Source of the DNA: a virus | Length of the DNA: 64,000 nt | IMG/VR virus record: IMGVR_UViG_3300010334_000001 | Coordinates: 1-64,000 of that record | Direction: 5' to 3' (one strand) | Shown here: positions 45,101 to 53,057 of the stretch, piece by piece | Numbering within the stretch: position 1 is the first letter of the stretch | Layout: every line of letters begins with the position of its first letter | Notes under the pieces: model-generated | Seen by the model: the letters and a program-made list of their open reading frames with translations, nothing else | What the model was told of the DNA's origin: nothing | The model's database searches: none | Program-made: the position numbers and the translations under genes

Positions 45101-45452
45101 AGATATCCCTCGTATAACTCCGTTTGCTTTGGGCGGTATCGCTACTCGTCAGATGAACGCCCTGATTGGTGAGGCCGGTTACCCCGAGGCCGTTATTCCT
45201 TTGAACGCTCGTGGCGCAGATGTTCTAGCAGCCACTATGGCTCGTTACTTGGACAACTCCACTGTGCGCGGATCCCAGACAATGGCTAATTCCAGCCAAG
45301 TGGTCAACCATTTCTCCAGCTCGTACGACTATCGCACGCAGTTCTCTGGGGCTATCACTGTTCAGGCTAATGATCCGGATGCTATGGCGGCGAAACTGGC
45401 GGCGCGTCAAAGGATGCAGCGTTTGTCTCAGCCCATTGGTGGTGCTCGATGA
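39114..45452 (+). CDS. Tape measure protein
   Basis: 2112 aa, the longest gene; sets tail length and is ejected ahead of DNA. A hydrophobic segment lies at about residues 618-645 (GLGSLGLTGPMLGLVAAGGTAYAGY). Two blocks of 11-residue repeats of the form xxEDFxxxxxR occur at about 1203-1335 (12 repeats) and 1441-1565 (11 repeats). The C-terminal part has GIASPSKVFIEIGKNVIEGL and GGIATRQMNALIGEAGYPE, both typical of tape measure proteins. Overlaps the next gene by four bases. Confidence 0.93.
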   Translation: MSEMMVDIGLNVDATQYLQTMGQAVAVTKQYTNVASGLNGRVADLNKGFVGLTNRMTGFNKVNTVAVDTAAAYQKQLAGIEAKAAITGKSFASLEKTTKSLARNFPIGMGEAVDVVESLMKSGVKSEKQIDSLGKSFVRLGAATGTAASVVGTELLQLNKAMGNGISQFDALSDSVVGATAKLGGTAPSVIAFSKALAPVAATVGISQTAVIGLSTAMSSLGEDGYRAANTFNKVMLDMNRSIRDGGPDLKAYADLLGTTTDRLSAAFKKDPTEVLNRFADAVAKQGPNISRQLDALGFDSVRDTRSLTALARAGGPRAAINQAVASYGSGATSQAAEIAMGGVVDEATKLKESMSQVVANVGKPLLGIAKTQLQIAGAVSNTMASLTESGPGQAALGVAGGAGVAGSLAMGAVQTGGIIALSKFAGSKLFGKESGFAAGRGLAMSGGEYGAAAGGGQRVGYLAQAAMMGLRPGGGVDPLAASQQSSVRRLAGASARFTLSGAEKLFNASSTNYISTAAGLPPVGRTVEGQAFLRTIQESSRTMGTAALTGNREAFAAAQKAADAAKQSFSALVKSGAETPLTRSAGLIARGAGQAVIGSAELIRGAGYRAGALGLAGLGSLGLTGPMLGLVAAGGTAYAGYKMYQGQQENLGKIRVSREDIYSQYNSFAESVGKAGKGLVSFSAQVEANTNVLSDQNSTMKQALSLTNSELNQATQPGYEARFKIQGDTKTRQSIGAQLQATLGPNASPDLVARALSDVASQVGAPMAQQVAKDMESFFQPRSQGGGNVDYTSLLRSMEANKPALSGIGSLMQKGSMILPLVGPHLAVAGQLLSGQTNEAQTNMAIQMATSAQQRATEIGGIYGGTAKIGGRDISATSVSTIEEAQKIYNAALNGSVADRKAAAEAIGGLFGFSEDKANATGMSTGLMGPAALNNKMSFTDFMSGVAGYDGGDGKITAGLDYQALVASNYKFGSNNFSMFGTKAPESETAAKSLESSFNALSGSAAKLVDGMFEAEKAARTYGTTVADLSAEQSKGLSALGKAQRAYDTYGGDNQRYVAGQAYAANARAGTKTGAEALFALQLAEVAAPTDSNKQRAVNTAIGLQQQQMQLQYAGRPQALQILEGMRVGQIATSMPMGTDRNQNGVIQSGRDLGVQSQAQGKELVASLNRAYGAMTAQIGSINRSSGIQIGSIRRDARLNEGYARQDFGIQRQYASEDIGITRQRMARDFGISVQRSEADFRRSSLYAEEDFNRTKTRAYEDYDRQALRAQADFNVQKSRAEDDYQVGRTRASRDFFLGQRRAEEDFNKSRTRMVEDFNKQTARMVEDSAKSMYDPFKRMSVQMVMDAGQLVTNLKDQTAAMQKQVGNLATARSMGLSEEAIKALNLSDSTNAQQLQRLVSDLQGNSALVGQINASVNARGAAAGALATDMGNTSYQRSLEDFNTALARSDADFATSMSRATTDFNTSMSDSQADFDKQMARADEDFKRSVSRSLEDFNTGITRLDADYQTGVLRANDAHAIEMARATEEYNKTLQDMADDFNKNMLRSEKALNLSIERMKVRTANAIKDVGAQAGANIQSMKEQFVQLLQQSSSNEVEAANTLIGNITGLTKDPREWGDDIKAALAIAYNSAKKDLPPYLQEFDVNFKTNKLPPHGAQAGAEATGTYTDSNNVSPYKDMADNPISALVDVGKAAWQGFLEGFTSSLKSDQNVFLAAWNGLVGSVKGALGIASPSKVFIEIGKNVIEGLVFGITDTIGGVWERITAPLMNLDVAGKTIAAFDDVKRWLSGLGGSISDWVGDAWDSLKQVPGDIGNVVLHAFDDAKAWLSNLGTNIVSWVDDAWKNILSMMPTVQDVLKSVEDAFGVGGDDAGAAGWLMGLGDTVTEWVGDAWHHITDDLPKPEDVLNKVMSVFGTAGKDGKAGTGVVGFFGDLIKTFGTWLPDVSEFTDFFTKRIVNPFIEAMNRIIDKWNDLSFNIIGGDFLGVHYDGLTLSTPDIPRITPFALGGIATRQMNALIGEAGYPEAVIPLNARGADVLAATMARYLDNSTVRGSQTMANSSQVVNHFSSSYDYRTQFSGAITVQANDPDAMAAKLAARQRMQRLSQPIGGAR

Positions 45453-45883
45453 GCAATCTTGAGGTGGCGTGCAGGGTGACGACCCAGTCGGGGTGGCTGG
45501 ATATCAATTCTGGCGTGTACACCCTTGGCCGGGATTCGTTTGCGTCGGAGGGTACGACGTGGCGTCGCCAGGAGGCCGCTAACCCGTTTGTGGAGGGCTC
45601 GTGGACGGTGGCTGCTGTCCGGGAGAACACCGTGGTGAATTTGACGGTGTTTATTCGGGGTACGGAGGCTACGCCGACGTTTGTGGCGTTGCAGGCGTTG
45701 ACGGATGCTATTTCTCAGCGCAATTTTGTGATCGAGTTCACGGTCAATGGGGTTAAGCGCACCTATACGTGCAATATGGGTGAGTTTCAGGTGCAGTTGA
45801 CGACTGAGTTGCGGTCGTCGTCGATGGCTCAGGTGATTGCTCAGATTCCTCGTAATCCGTCGTTCACGGAGGAGGTGGTCTGA
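45449..45883 (+). CDS. Distal tail / minor tail protein
   Basis: 144 aa directly after the tape measure. VACRVTTQSGWLDINSG, GTTWRRQEAANPFVEGSWTV and ENTVVNLTVFIRG are beta-rich patterns of the small tail-tip proteins found in this position. Likely links tube and tip. Confidence 0.75.
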   Translation: MSNLEVACRVTTQSGWLDINSGVYTLGRDSFASEGTTWRRQEAANPFVEGSWTVAAVRENTVVNLTVFIRGTEATPTFVALQALTDAISQRNFVIEFTVNGVKRTYTCNMGEFQVQLTTELRSSSMAQVIAQIPRNPSFTEEVV

Positions 45884-45884
45884 C

Positions 45885-46295
45885 ATGGGTGCGTTGTCGA
45901 CGTGGGGTCGGTCCACGCTAGTGAATGCCTTGTTTAGGCCTGATGCCGCTCCCGTGCTGGGGACGCTGTGGATTGCTTTGACATCGACTGTTCCAACTTC
46001 TACGGACACGGGCGCGTCGTTGTCGGAGCCTTCTGCTTCAAGTTATGAACGTACCGCTTTTGGTACTGGTTCGTACTGGTGGTCTCTCACCGGGCCGGGT
46101 CAGTTAGTTAATTCAAAGAACGTGGACTGGAGAATTCCAAATGACGACTGGGGTCAGGTGACCGGATGGGCATTGTGTACGGAGTCGATGTCAGGGATGG
46201 TGGTGGCGTACGGCCCTCTTCTGCGAACTATGACGGTAACGGCGGGTATGCGCTTGCGGATGCCACCGGGGTCTATTCGCCTCAGCTGCCTGTAA
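45885..46295 (+). CDS. Minor tail protein
   Basis: 136 aa from ATG 45885 after GGAGG. LWIALTSTVPTSTDTGASLSEP, YERTAFGTG and a C-terminal VAYGPLLRTMTVTAGMRLRMP match a small tail-tip family in which the last strand pattern (yGpLttpktV..GdtlrfpaG) is conserved. It appears complete, although the next reading frame begins inside it. Confidence 0.75.
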   Translation: MGALSTWGRSTLVNALFRPDAAPVLGTLWIALTSTVPTSTDTGASLSEPSASSYERTAFGTGSYWWSLTGPGQLVNSKNVDWRIPNDDWGQVTGWALCTESMSGMVVAYGPLLRTMTVTAGMRLRMPPGSIRLSCL

Positions 46296-47512
46296 CTCGG
46301 ACGGAAGCGTTTGAGGGGATCGTCAATACCCAGTTGCCGTTGTTGGTGGGGGATTCGGCGGGTCAGTTGCCTCCGTCTGCCCAGGTGCCTGTGGTGACGT
46401 TGACGTTGTTGACGGTTGAGGAGCTGATCAACAATCTGACGATTGATTTGGCGTTCCTTGCCCCTGACGGGGTGGATGCGATTGTGTCGATGGACGCGGC
46501 GTTGACCGTGGAGCCGTCTGTCACTCCCGACGATCGTGTCATTCCGCTGGAAACTCTTGGGTTCACTATCCCGGACTGGTATGCGGTGTCGGGGATGCCT
46601 CGGGCAGTGTCTGGGTTAGTGGTGCGTTCGGAAGCAACAGCGACAGTGGATGCGTTGCGTCCTTTGGAGACGTATCCAGATCCTAAAGACGTGCTAATTC
46701 CGGCATCGTTGAGGTGGATCCCCACTGATCCCACTCTTAACCCGTTGAACACGGAGTGGGTGCCGTATTCAAAGGTGACCCCAGAATACGGGTTGACGGT
46801 GTGGCAGTTGTCCGAGAAAACCGTGACGCAAGCACAGCAGTACACCGTTGACGAACTGGCCTTTGGCGAATTCATTGTGCTTCCTAACACACGTAACTAC
46901 GTGTACTCAGAACCAGGAGTCAACCCGTCTTTCCTCGGCGAATACACGTACTGGCGCGGTGGGGACTACGTCAGGTCCCCCGCGTTGGCTTTCCGACGAG
47001 GCGACCACATGTGGTGCGATGCCATCAACTGGAACGCTGAACAATTGACCGTCATCGCCGTAGCAGTTCTACACCGGCCCTCCACAGGCTGGTATGGGGT
47101 ACTAGAAACTCAAGGCACTGACGCAACCGGCCTTGACCCGTTCTTCGGCCTTCGCTACGAAGCAGGAGGCTCCCTTGTGCTGTGGGCTGATTCAGCCCTC
47201 CTGCGCATCCCGCTAGATACCGGCGAATCCCGACCCTCCCAACCAGTCGTCATCGGATTCAGCATCGACATGGCCGCAAACACATGCTCCCTGCTCAGCG
47301 TCGACCAAGTCGTCAAAGTGCAAACCACAGCTCTGCCCCACCGATACGACAACCGTTCACGACTGTGGCTGGGCCGTTCACCCAAGGGCGAAAAAGCAAC
47401 AGCCAACCTAGACCTGCTCGAATTCGGCGTCTTTGACTACAAAATGGTCACAGGAGAGCTGCAGTACATGCTGGGCCTGTACGACCGGATGTACGGGGTG
47501 AGTTCCTCATGA
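46166..47512 (+). CDS. Minor tail protein, start uncertain
   Basis: Up to 448 aa. The only ATG upstream of the obvious protein body is at 46166, inside the previous gene; TTG 46334 or GTG 46346 are later possibilities without a good ribosome-binding site. The body is beta-rich, with a lectin/LamG-like pattern in the second half (GWYGVLETQG, LVLWADSALLRIPL, VVIGFSIDMAANTCSLL, NRSRLWLGRSP). Codon use shifts from G/T-ending to C-ending at about 46850. Probably tail-tip or receptor-contact protein. Confidence 0.7.
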   Translation: MGIVYGVDVRDGGGVRPSSANYDGNGGYALADATGVYSPQLPVTRTEAFEGIVNTQLPLLVGDSAGQLPPSAQVPVVTLTLLTVEELINNLTIDLAFLAPDGVDAIVSMDAALTVEPSVTPDDRVIPLETLGFTIPDWYAVSGMPRAVSGLVVRSEATATVDALRPLETYPDPKDVLIPASLRWIPTDPTLNPLNTEWVPYSKVTPEYGLTVWQLSEKTVTQAQQYTVDELAFGEFIVLPNTRNYVYSEPGVNPSFLGEYTYWRGGDYVRSPALAFRRGDHMWCDAINWNAEQLTVIAVAVLHRPSTGWYGVLETQGTDATGLDPFFGLRYEAGGSLVLWADSALLRIPLDTGESRPSQPVVIGFSIDMAANTCSLLSVDQVVKVQTTALPHRYDNRSRLWLGRSPKGEKATANLDLLEFGVFDYKMVTGELQYMLGLYDRMYGVSSS

Positions 47513-49686
47513 CATTCCCTGTGCCCCGCATGATCGACGTCGACACGACACTCGGCTATTGGAGAGTGTGGTTCTACCCCAACGGCGCCGGCGGCGAAGT
47601 CAAAGACGTCACCTTCTACCGAGACACACCCACATTGGTGTCCTCCCTGTCCACATCCGACCCATTCGGCCCATCCACGGCATCAATAGAGTTCCCCGCC
47701 ATCACCCTGCTAGACCAGATCGGCGCCCAAGACCTGTGGTGGCTACGCCCAGAAACAGATATCGACATCGTCTGGCTGGACTACGACAATGAACAAGTCC
47801 TCTACCGGTGGAGCGGATACGCAGAATCCTTCGAATTCGCCTCCACAGACGTCGGGGGAGGCCTCACCGTCACCTGCCGAGGAGCCCTCTTCCAAGCCGA
47901 CTCCTGGCTAGCCAAACCAGAATACGTCTACCAACCATTCCCCTACGAAACAGCCATCGCACGCCAATTCGCCGGACACCCCGACTCACGGCTAGGCACC
48001 CTCAGCGTCCAATGGCCCACATGGTGGACCAAACGATTCGCCATCGAGGACTACACCAACAAACCCAACTACCTACGCCCCGTAGGACTCCAAGACGGAC
48101 AAGCATGGAGCGGATACGTCACAAGATCCACAGGATCCTTCGACCCAGCCCTCACCAGCTACATCCAAGGCCTCCTGAGCAACATGCACACCGAATATGG
48201 GCAATTCACCGTAATGCTTGACGACGGGCGTAAGCCCGTTCTGCGGCACCGCGATCACATCGCGGCACCAGATGCGTCTACGTTCATCGTGAACGTGCTT
48301 CAACCGGGCGTAAAGGTCGACGCAACCATTGACTATTCCCAGCGTCTCAACGTCGTCTACGGGCAGGGAAAAGCCCTCAACGGGGCAACGTTTTCTGGAA
48401 TGCGCGTGTCGGCAGATGGTCTGCGCATCACTCACGAACCGTTCGCTTACCGGAACGCTGTGCATCCTCTGGAATTGAATGACTGGTATGACCGCAAGGT
48501 CATGCGCCGGGAAGTGAACCTGTCCTTTCATGAGGGTGTGTCGGAGGCTGAGGCGCGCCAGATTGCTAAGTCTCACTTGCAGAGGTTTGCTGATCCTGGC
48601 GTGACGGGGTCGATTACGTTGACTACGGACCCGTGGCAAAACCATTACGTGGTGTCTCGGCATTTGGTGACTGCCGGTGCCAGCATTCAGGTGCAGGGTT
48701 TGTTTGGGATGCCTGAAGGTGTGTTGTTTCATGTCACGCAAGCCACGACTGGTCCGACGGAAACTACGTTGACAATTGATTCAAAGTACCGGGATCAGTT
48801 GACGGTTCAGGAAGTTCGGGCTCGTACGAGGGATTCTCTTGCCCCGGTGCGTCTTTTGACGGTGGGTCAGTACAAGCCAAACATTCCCGACATGCTGTTT
48901 CCGTGGTCGTATGCGGATGGGTCGGGGTTTGTGCCCAAGTCCAGCGTGCCGTTGTTTCAGGGTGCTCCTGACAATTTGGCGTTTCCGTGGCAGGACTGGA
49001 CGCGTCAACGACCGCCACGTGATCCTCAGTGGCGTAACTGCTACATCCGTATCGGACCGGCAAGTGAAAACGCGGACGATAACTGGGCGAACATGCAGGG
49101 CACCCGTACTGATTTCAAACCATTCCCGGTGCGTATGGCGCAAGCCGGTGAAGCGTCCCTGCTTCAAGTAGCAGCGTTTGACCAGAACGGGTCAATTTTG
49201 AAGATCCCGTTCCATGTGTCCATTTACCGTACGAATGGTGTGTCGTACTCGAGCATGCCCATGATGGGTATTGATGACCAAGCAGATAACCCGCCGTATT
49301 TGGCTGGGCAGCATTACCCGTTCTTTAAGCGTGCGTGGGAGCAGTTTGACGAGAATGGTGTGGCGCTGAATCCTGAGACGGGCCGAGCCGTGACGACTGC
49401 CCAGTTGATTGTGGGTTATGGCAACTGGTACGAGAAGGCTGGCTTTTGGCCGTCAACGAGCGCTAATTCAACAGCCATTGCAACGGGGTTGCTCGTGGAT
49501 GAAGCAGGGTTTTCGTGGGATTTGACGGATGCCGTGTATGGGGTGGATCCGCAAAGGAGCGCGGATGAGAATTTGCGTGACCCGAATCGTGCTGATTTGC
49601 AGGTCATGGTTTATGCGGATGCGCAGTTGGAACAGGAAGTGTTTTTCCTTGGGCGGATTTACCGCAAGGAACCAGGTACGGCGTAG
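47509..49686 (+). CDS. Baseplate hub / tail-associated protein
   Basis: 725 aa. The N-terminal half has the pattern of siphophage hub proteins (WRVWFYPNGAGGEVKDVTF, GPSTASIEFPAITLLDQIG, YRWSGYAESFEF), then VNVLQPGVKVDATIDYSQRL and YDRKVMRREVNLSF. The C-terminal region looks like an added beta domain. The first ~230 codons are C-ending and the rest G/T-ending, so it looks like a recombination mosaic. Overlaps the preceding gene by four bases. Confidence 0.75.
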   Translation: MTFPVPRMIDVDTTLGYWRVWFYPNGAGGEVKDVTFYRDTPTLVSSLSTSDPFGPSTASIEFPAITLLDQIGAQDLWWLRPETDIDIVWLDYDNEQVLYRWSGYAESFEFASTDVGGGLTVTCRGALFQADSWLAKPEYVYQPFPYETAIARQFAGHPDSRLGTLSVQWPTWWTKRFAIEDYTNKPNYLRPVGLQDGQAWSGYVTRSTGSFDPALTSYIQGLLSNMHTEYGQFTVMLDDGRKPVLRHRDHIAAPDASTFIVNVLQPGVKVDATIDYSQRLNVVYGQGKALNGATFSGMRVSADGLRITHEPFAYRNAVHPLELNDWYDRKVMRREVNLSFHEGVSEAEARQIAKSHLQRFADPGVTGSITLTTDPWQNHYVVSRHLVTAGASIQVQGLFGMPEGVLFHVTQATTGPTETTLTIDSKYRDQLTVQEVRARTRDSLAPVRLLTVGQYKPNIPDMLFPWSYADGSGFVPKSSVPLFQGAPDNLAFPWQDWTRQRPPRDPQWRNCYIRIGPASENADDNWANMQGTRTDFKPFPVRMAQAGEASLLQVAAFDQNGSILKIPFHVSIYRTNGVSYSSMPMMGIDDQADNPPYLAGQHYPFFKRAWEQFDENGVALNPETGRAVTTAQLIVGYGNWYEKAGFWPSTSANSTAIATGLLVDEAGFSWDLTDAVYGVDPQRSADENLRDPNRADLQVMVYADAQLEQEVFFLGRIYRKEPGTA

Positions 49687-49695
49687 GAGGATGAC

Positions 49696-50061
49696 GTGAG
49701 TTCGAAAATTTATGACGCGTTGGCTGCCCAGTGGGCTCAAGTGCTGCTGGCTGATAACACATATGCGTCGTTGCATTATGAGGTGCCGTCACAAACGGAG
49801 CCGGGTGATTCTGAGGTGTCGGGGCCTTCGTATTCGCGGGCTATTTTGTCGTGGGACGATTCGACCAGTCCGCGGTTGTTGAGCAATGTGCAGCAGTTGG
49901 TGTGGCAGAACTTGGATGCCGTGACCATTGTTGGGGTGGGTGTGTGGAGTCAGCCTACGTCGGGGGACTTATGGGTTTTTGCGCAGCTTGATGCCCCGGT
50001 GGTGGTGGCGGAGCGGGGTTCGTATTCGTTGGATGTTGGTTCACTGTGGGTGTCGATTTAG
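49696..50061 (+). CDS. Small tail protein, last rightward gene
   Basis: 121 aa from GTG 49696 after AGGAGGATGAC. Beta-rich (YSRAILSWDD, LVWQNLDAVTIVGVGVWS, VVVAERGSYSLDVGSL). It ends the structural operon and is followed by a strong hairpin. Family not certain. Confidence 0.7.
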   Translation: MSSKIYDALAAQWAQVLLADNTYASLHYEVPSQTEPGDSEVSGPSYSRAILSWDDSTSPRLLSNVQQLVWQNLDAVTIVGVGVWSQPTSGDLWVFAQLDAPVVVAERGSYSLDVGSLWVSI

Positions 50062-50080
50062 TGCCGTAAAACGCAAAAAA

Positions 50081-50120
50081 TTCCCGTAGTGGGGCCACCC
50101 GAAGGTGACCCCACTGGGAA
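50081..50120. terminator. Bidirectional terminator between converging operons
   Basis: Long hairpin TTCCCGTAGTGGGGCCACC / GGTGACCCCACTGGGAA with a CGAA loop. Six A's at 50075-50080 give a U-tract for leftward transcripts. Placed between the last rightward gene and the stop of the leftward gene at 50225, as expected for converging transcription. Confidence 0.85.
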
Positions 50121-50224
50121 TGTCGTGTTGGGCGCAGGTGCGCCTACCGGTCAGGAGACATATCGTTTCCGGGTCATGAGCGTCCTTGGGCTGTGCGTGA
50201 TGCCGTTGACGCTCAACACGACGG

Positions 50225-51277
50225 TTAATGGGCCGACGTAGCGGCTTCCTCATAGAGGAGTTTTCTTGGGATGGAATTGAGAAATTGATAGTGTTGGCGA
50301 CTAGCAAAGTCCCTTAATTGCCCCTTTTTCGACACGTTGTTAATAGCGTGTTGAACCCAAAACGGGGAGAACGAATAGCCCATATCCGTGGATGGCTCGT
50401 CTTGCTCAATGGCATGTTGACTGCACAACTTCCATCCTTGTTGCCACCGTTCGCGCGCGTATGCGTACGTTTCCTCCCATAAAGAGCGGTGTTCCTCAAT
50501 GCCATCGTCAAACGGTTTTGTTTCGTGATCTGTCCACATTTGCGATGCCATGTCTTGAATCCCGCACACGCACGAGTATCTGGCTTGAGTTTCGTTCCAG
50601 TCCATAGCCAGTTCGTCTACTTCATCCTCTGTTTCAAGTCCGAAGCACTCAGGATGGTGTGATTCGTAGGACGTTGATCCTTCGATCAGGCTGGCGTAGC
50701 GATTGAGCCACGGAAGTTCGTGATTCCAGTAGTTTTTAATTTCTTTGGACCACGTTCTCCAGTATTGGCCGTCAATGGGTGTGACGGACCACGCAGGAAC
50801 GAGAAGAGATTCAGTCCAAATAGGCAGACCGTGTTCGTCTTGTCTGTTCAAATCTCCTGGTACTCCCTGATTTGCAGGAGTTACTGGGTCTTCTTGATCC
50901 GCGTAAATTGAACGGGTGACCAATAGGAGGGGCATGGTCATTTGCTCAACTCGATACTGCTCGGGCGTGATATTTTCGTCAAAAGCGATTTCGACATCTG
51001 GCCGGGGTTCTTCACTGTTATCTAACGGTGATTCCCACGTGACGAAAGCCGGGGCCACATACGGATCTCCTTCAGTTGCTTCGAAGAGCGGGTGAATTTG
51101 TCCGCAGTCCATGTCGCAGCCAGCGTTGCCCATAACCCACGGAATAATTCCGTAACCTTTTGTGCCGGGCTTGATCATGGTTGCTGATGATCCGTCGTCT
51201 GATGGCGCGACGTACTTGCGCCAGGTGCTGAGCAGGGACCGGGAGTATGTGCTCCCGGTCCCCTTGCCTGCAGTCAC
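50225..51277 (-). CDS. Hypothetical protein (350 aa)
   Basis: From GTG 51277, overlapping the stop of the upstream gene. Acidic, Trp-rich, with several Cys (AGCDMDCGQIHPLFE, YSCVCGIQDM). No transmembrane segment, signal peptide or known motif. Last gene of the leftward right-arm block; translationally coupled with the hydrophobic protein upstream, so the two may act together. Confidence 0.75.
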   Translation of the reverse strand: MTAGKGTGSTYSRSLLSTWRKYVAPSDDGSSATMIKPGTKGYGIIPWVMGNAGCDMDCGQIHPLFEATEGDPYVAPAFVTWESPLDNSEEPRPDVEIAFDENITPEQYRVEQMTMPLLLVTRSIYADQEDPVTPANQGVPGDLNRQDEHGLPIWTESLLVPAWSVTPIDGQYWRTWSKEIKNYWNHELPWLNRYASLIEGSTSYESHHPECFGLETEDEVDELAMDWNETQARYSCVCGIQDMASQMWTDHETKPFDDGIEEHRSLWEETYAYARERWQQGWKLCSQHAIEQDEPSTDMGYSFSPFWVQHAINNVSKKGQLRDFASRQHYQFLNSIPRKLLYEEAATSAH

Positions 51278-52302
51278 GAAGCCCGCCGGCGGTTGTTGCG
51301 GTTACGGCTGCGCTGGCGCGGCTGGTTGCTGGTGGGGCGACGCAGCTCACGCACGATTGAGTCAGCCTCAGCAGTCATGGCCGCAGCAACAATGGTTTCT
51401 TCGGGATCAGTGACGATCTCGATGATCTCTTCAGCCGTGTCCGTTGACTGGTGGTCGGTCTTGGGATCGTGCTGGGCGGCATCAGCAAGTGCCTCTTCGG
51501 TTTCCTCAATGAGGGTTTTGGCTGCCTTACGGAAGCCGAACTCACTCAAGATCTCTTCCTTGAAGGACGGTACCGGGGTCTTTCCTTCGTACACGGCCGT
51601 CATTTCTACGGGACGCATAATCCAGCCCCACAAAGTGGACAGCGCGATGACGGTGCGAATGGTCAGCCACACGGCACGTCCACCAAGGGACACTGCTGCA
51701 AGGTAGGGGCCCACGACGGGGATGCGTGCCAGCAGCATTGCGGAGCGTCCTCGCGTGATGAACTGCAGGAGCATCAGCCAGCCGATGCTGGTGCTTACTC
51801 GCGTGACGGCGCGCGTCACGGTCGGGCTGACCAGAGTGGAGTAGGTAAGGTTGATAGCGTGGACTGTCAGGCTTTCGAACTGGACAGCGCCAGTAGCGAT
51901 GAGGTCTGTTGCTGACCACGTAAGCGACTGGATGAACTTCCCGCCTGCGGGGAACAGGTAGCCCACCAGTTTGGCTGCCACGTGTCCGACGGTGCCTACT
52001 GCCTTGCTGACTGCATGAACAGTCAACGCGGCAATACCCACGGTGCACTTGGCTGCGACGGCAGTGGCCTTGACCATGCCGTGGTAGATCGCAGGGCTGG
52101 AAAACGCCGTGGCGAGGAGGCCACCTGCGTGACCGGGGTGCTTGCGGGCTGCACCTGCTGCTGCCTTACCGGCAATGGTTGCCTTGGTGCGAGCAATGCG
52201 GGTTGCCTTGATGGCCTGAGCCATGTGCAACTTGTTCTTCGCTAACTGTATCTCTCTTCCGAACAAGGCGGTTACCTGCCCAATTGTGCCTGTAGCACTC
52301 AT
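51274..52302 (-). CDS. Large hydrophobic/basic membrane protein
   Basis: 342 aa from ATG 52302 (AAGGAGAT upstream; an in-frame start at 52362 lacks one). A basic N-terminus (AIKATRIARTKATIAGK) is followed by six or so hydrophobic helices between residues 60 and 240 (VGIAALTVHAVSKAVGTVGH, SIGWLMLLQFI, AVWLTIRTVIALSTLWGWI). Then comes an acidic helical region and a very basic C-terminus (RQRSRNRNNRRRAS). Could be an envelope-modifying protein; function unknown. Confidence 0.75.
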   Translation of the reverse strand: MSATGTIGQVTALFGREIQLAKNKLHMAQAIKATRIARTKATIAGKAAAGAARKHPGHAGGLLATAFSSPAIYHGMVKATAVAAKCTVGIAALTVHAVSKAVGTVGHVAAKLVGYLFPAGGKFIQSLTWSATDLIATGAVQFESLTVHAINLTYSTLVSPTVTRAVTRVSTSIGWLMLLQFITRGRSAMLLARIPVVGPYLAAVSLGGRAVWLTIRTVIALSTLWGWIMRPVEMTAVYEGKTPVPSFKEEILSEFGFRKAAKTLIEETEEALADAAQHDPKTDHQSTDTAEEIIEIVTDPEETIVAAAMTAEADSIVRELRRPTSNQPRQRSRNRNNRRRAS

Positions 52303-52348
52303 CGCGCTATCTCCTTGGGTTGAATGGTCGGGGTATTTCCACGCGACC

Positions 52349-52387
52349 AAAAAGCCCACCAAGCAGGGAATTGTTGGTGGACTTTTT
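52349..52387 (-). terminator. Leftward intrinsic terminator
   Basis: AAAAAG-C-CCACCAA pairs with TTGGTGG-A-CTTTTT around an 11-base loop. On the minus strand it ends in five U. It lies downstream of the gene at 52460 and before the next ribosome-binding site. Confidence 0.85.
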
Positions 52388-52459
52388 GCTAGCGTGGTTT
52401 GGCGCAGGTCCCCCGGACTACGGGGGCCCGGGGGAGCCTGCGTCCATTCGGTGATCTAG

Positions 52460-52636
52460 TTACATGGCCCGGTAGCAGTTGGGGCACATGTGGACGTTCA
52501 TGCCGTTGCTGTGGATGTCCCACGCGTTGTATGCGCCTGTAGCGAATAGTTGTTTTCGTGTTTCTTGCAGGATGGCGTTTTGCTTGATGAGCCTGTAGCC
52601 GAGGTATCCGGAAAGCCCTGCGAAGAAGAACCACAT
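52460..52636 (-). CDS. Small membrane-anchored protein with Cys pair
   Basis: 58 aa from ATG 52636, overlapping the TGA of the upstream gene. MWFFFAGLSGYLGYRLI is an N-terminal membrane anchor. The C-terminus MNVHMCPNCYRAM has a CxxC. Function unknown. Confidence 0.65.
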   Translation of the reverse strand: MWFFFAGLSGYLGYRLIKQNAILQETRKQLFATGAYNAWDIHSNGMNVHMCPNCYRAM

Positions 52637-52863
52637 CACTTCTTCCTCGATTCGGTGATTGCTGCAGTGACCGCTAACGCCAGTCCGCTGATGGCTCTTC
52701 CGAGGCGTTCGGGTGCTCCTACGGGGGTTGACCTCATGAGGTCGGAGAAGGTGCGTTGACTGGATGTCCATGTGGTGTTGTAAGCAACGCCTTTCATAAA
52801 CAGGCCTGTCATGTCGGTGGCGGTGGTGATCTGGTCACCGGTGGGCAGTTTGAGCTTTTTCAC
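52636..52863 (-). CDS. Small hypothetical protein
   Basis: 75 aa with a possible C-terminal hydrophobic helix (AISGLALAVTAAITES). Coupled to both neighbours. Not recognised. Confidence 0.65.
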   Translation of the reverse strand: MKKLKLPTGDQITTATDMTGLFMKGVAYNTTWTSSQRTFSDLMRSTPVGAPERLGRAISGLALAVTAAITESRKK

Positions 52864-53033
52864 TGCTGTGTCTCCTTGGTTTGTGAGGCGTCAATGGTGT
52901 TGTGGCAGGCGCCGTATCCGTGTCCGGTCCAGCACACGTTGCTAGTGGCTGTTGTAAAAGCAGCGATGGCGATAAGCCACGCGACAGCAATAACGACTTT
53001 TCCTCTGCGAGTGAGTTTGATTTGGTTCTTCAT
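52860..53033 (-). CDS. Small membrane or secreted protein
   Basis: 57 aa from ATG 53033, with GGAG nine bases upstream. A basic N-terminus and hydrophobic helix (VVIAVAWLIAIAAFTTATS) act as signal anchor or signal peptide. The rest has two Cys (VCWTGHGYGACHN), possibly a disulphide. Function unknown. Confidence 0.65.
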   Translation of the reverse strand: MKNQIKLTRRGKVVIAVAWLIAIAAFTTATSNVCWTGHGYGACHNTIDASQTKETQQ

Positions 53034-53057
53034 TCGTTGGTCTCCTAAAACAACAAA

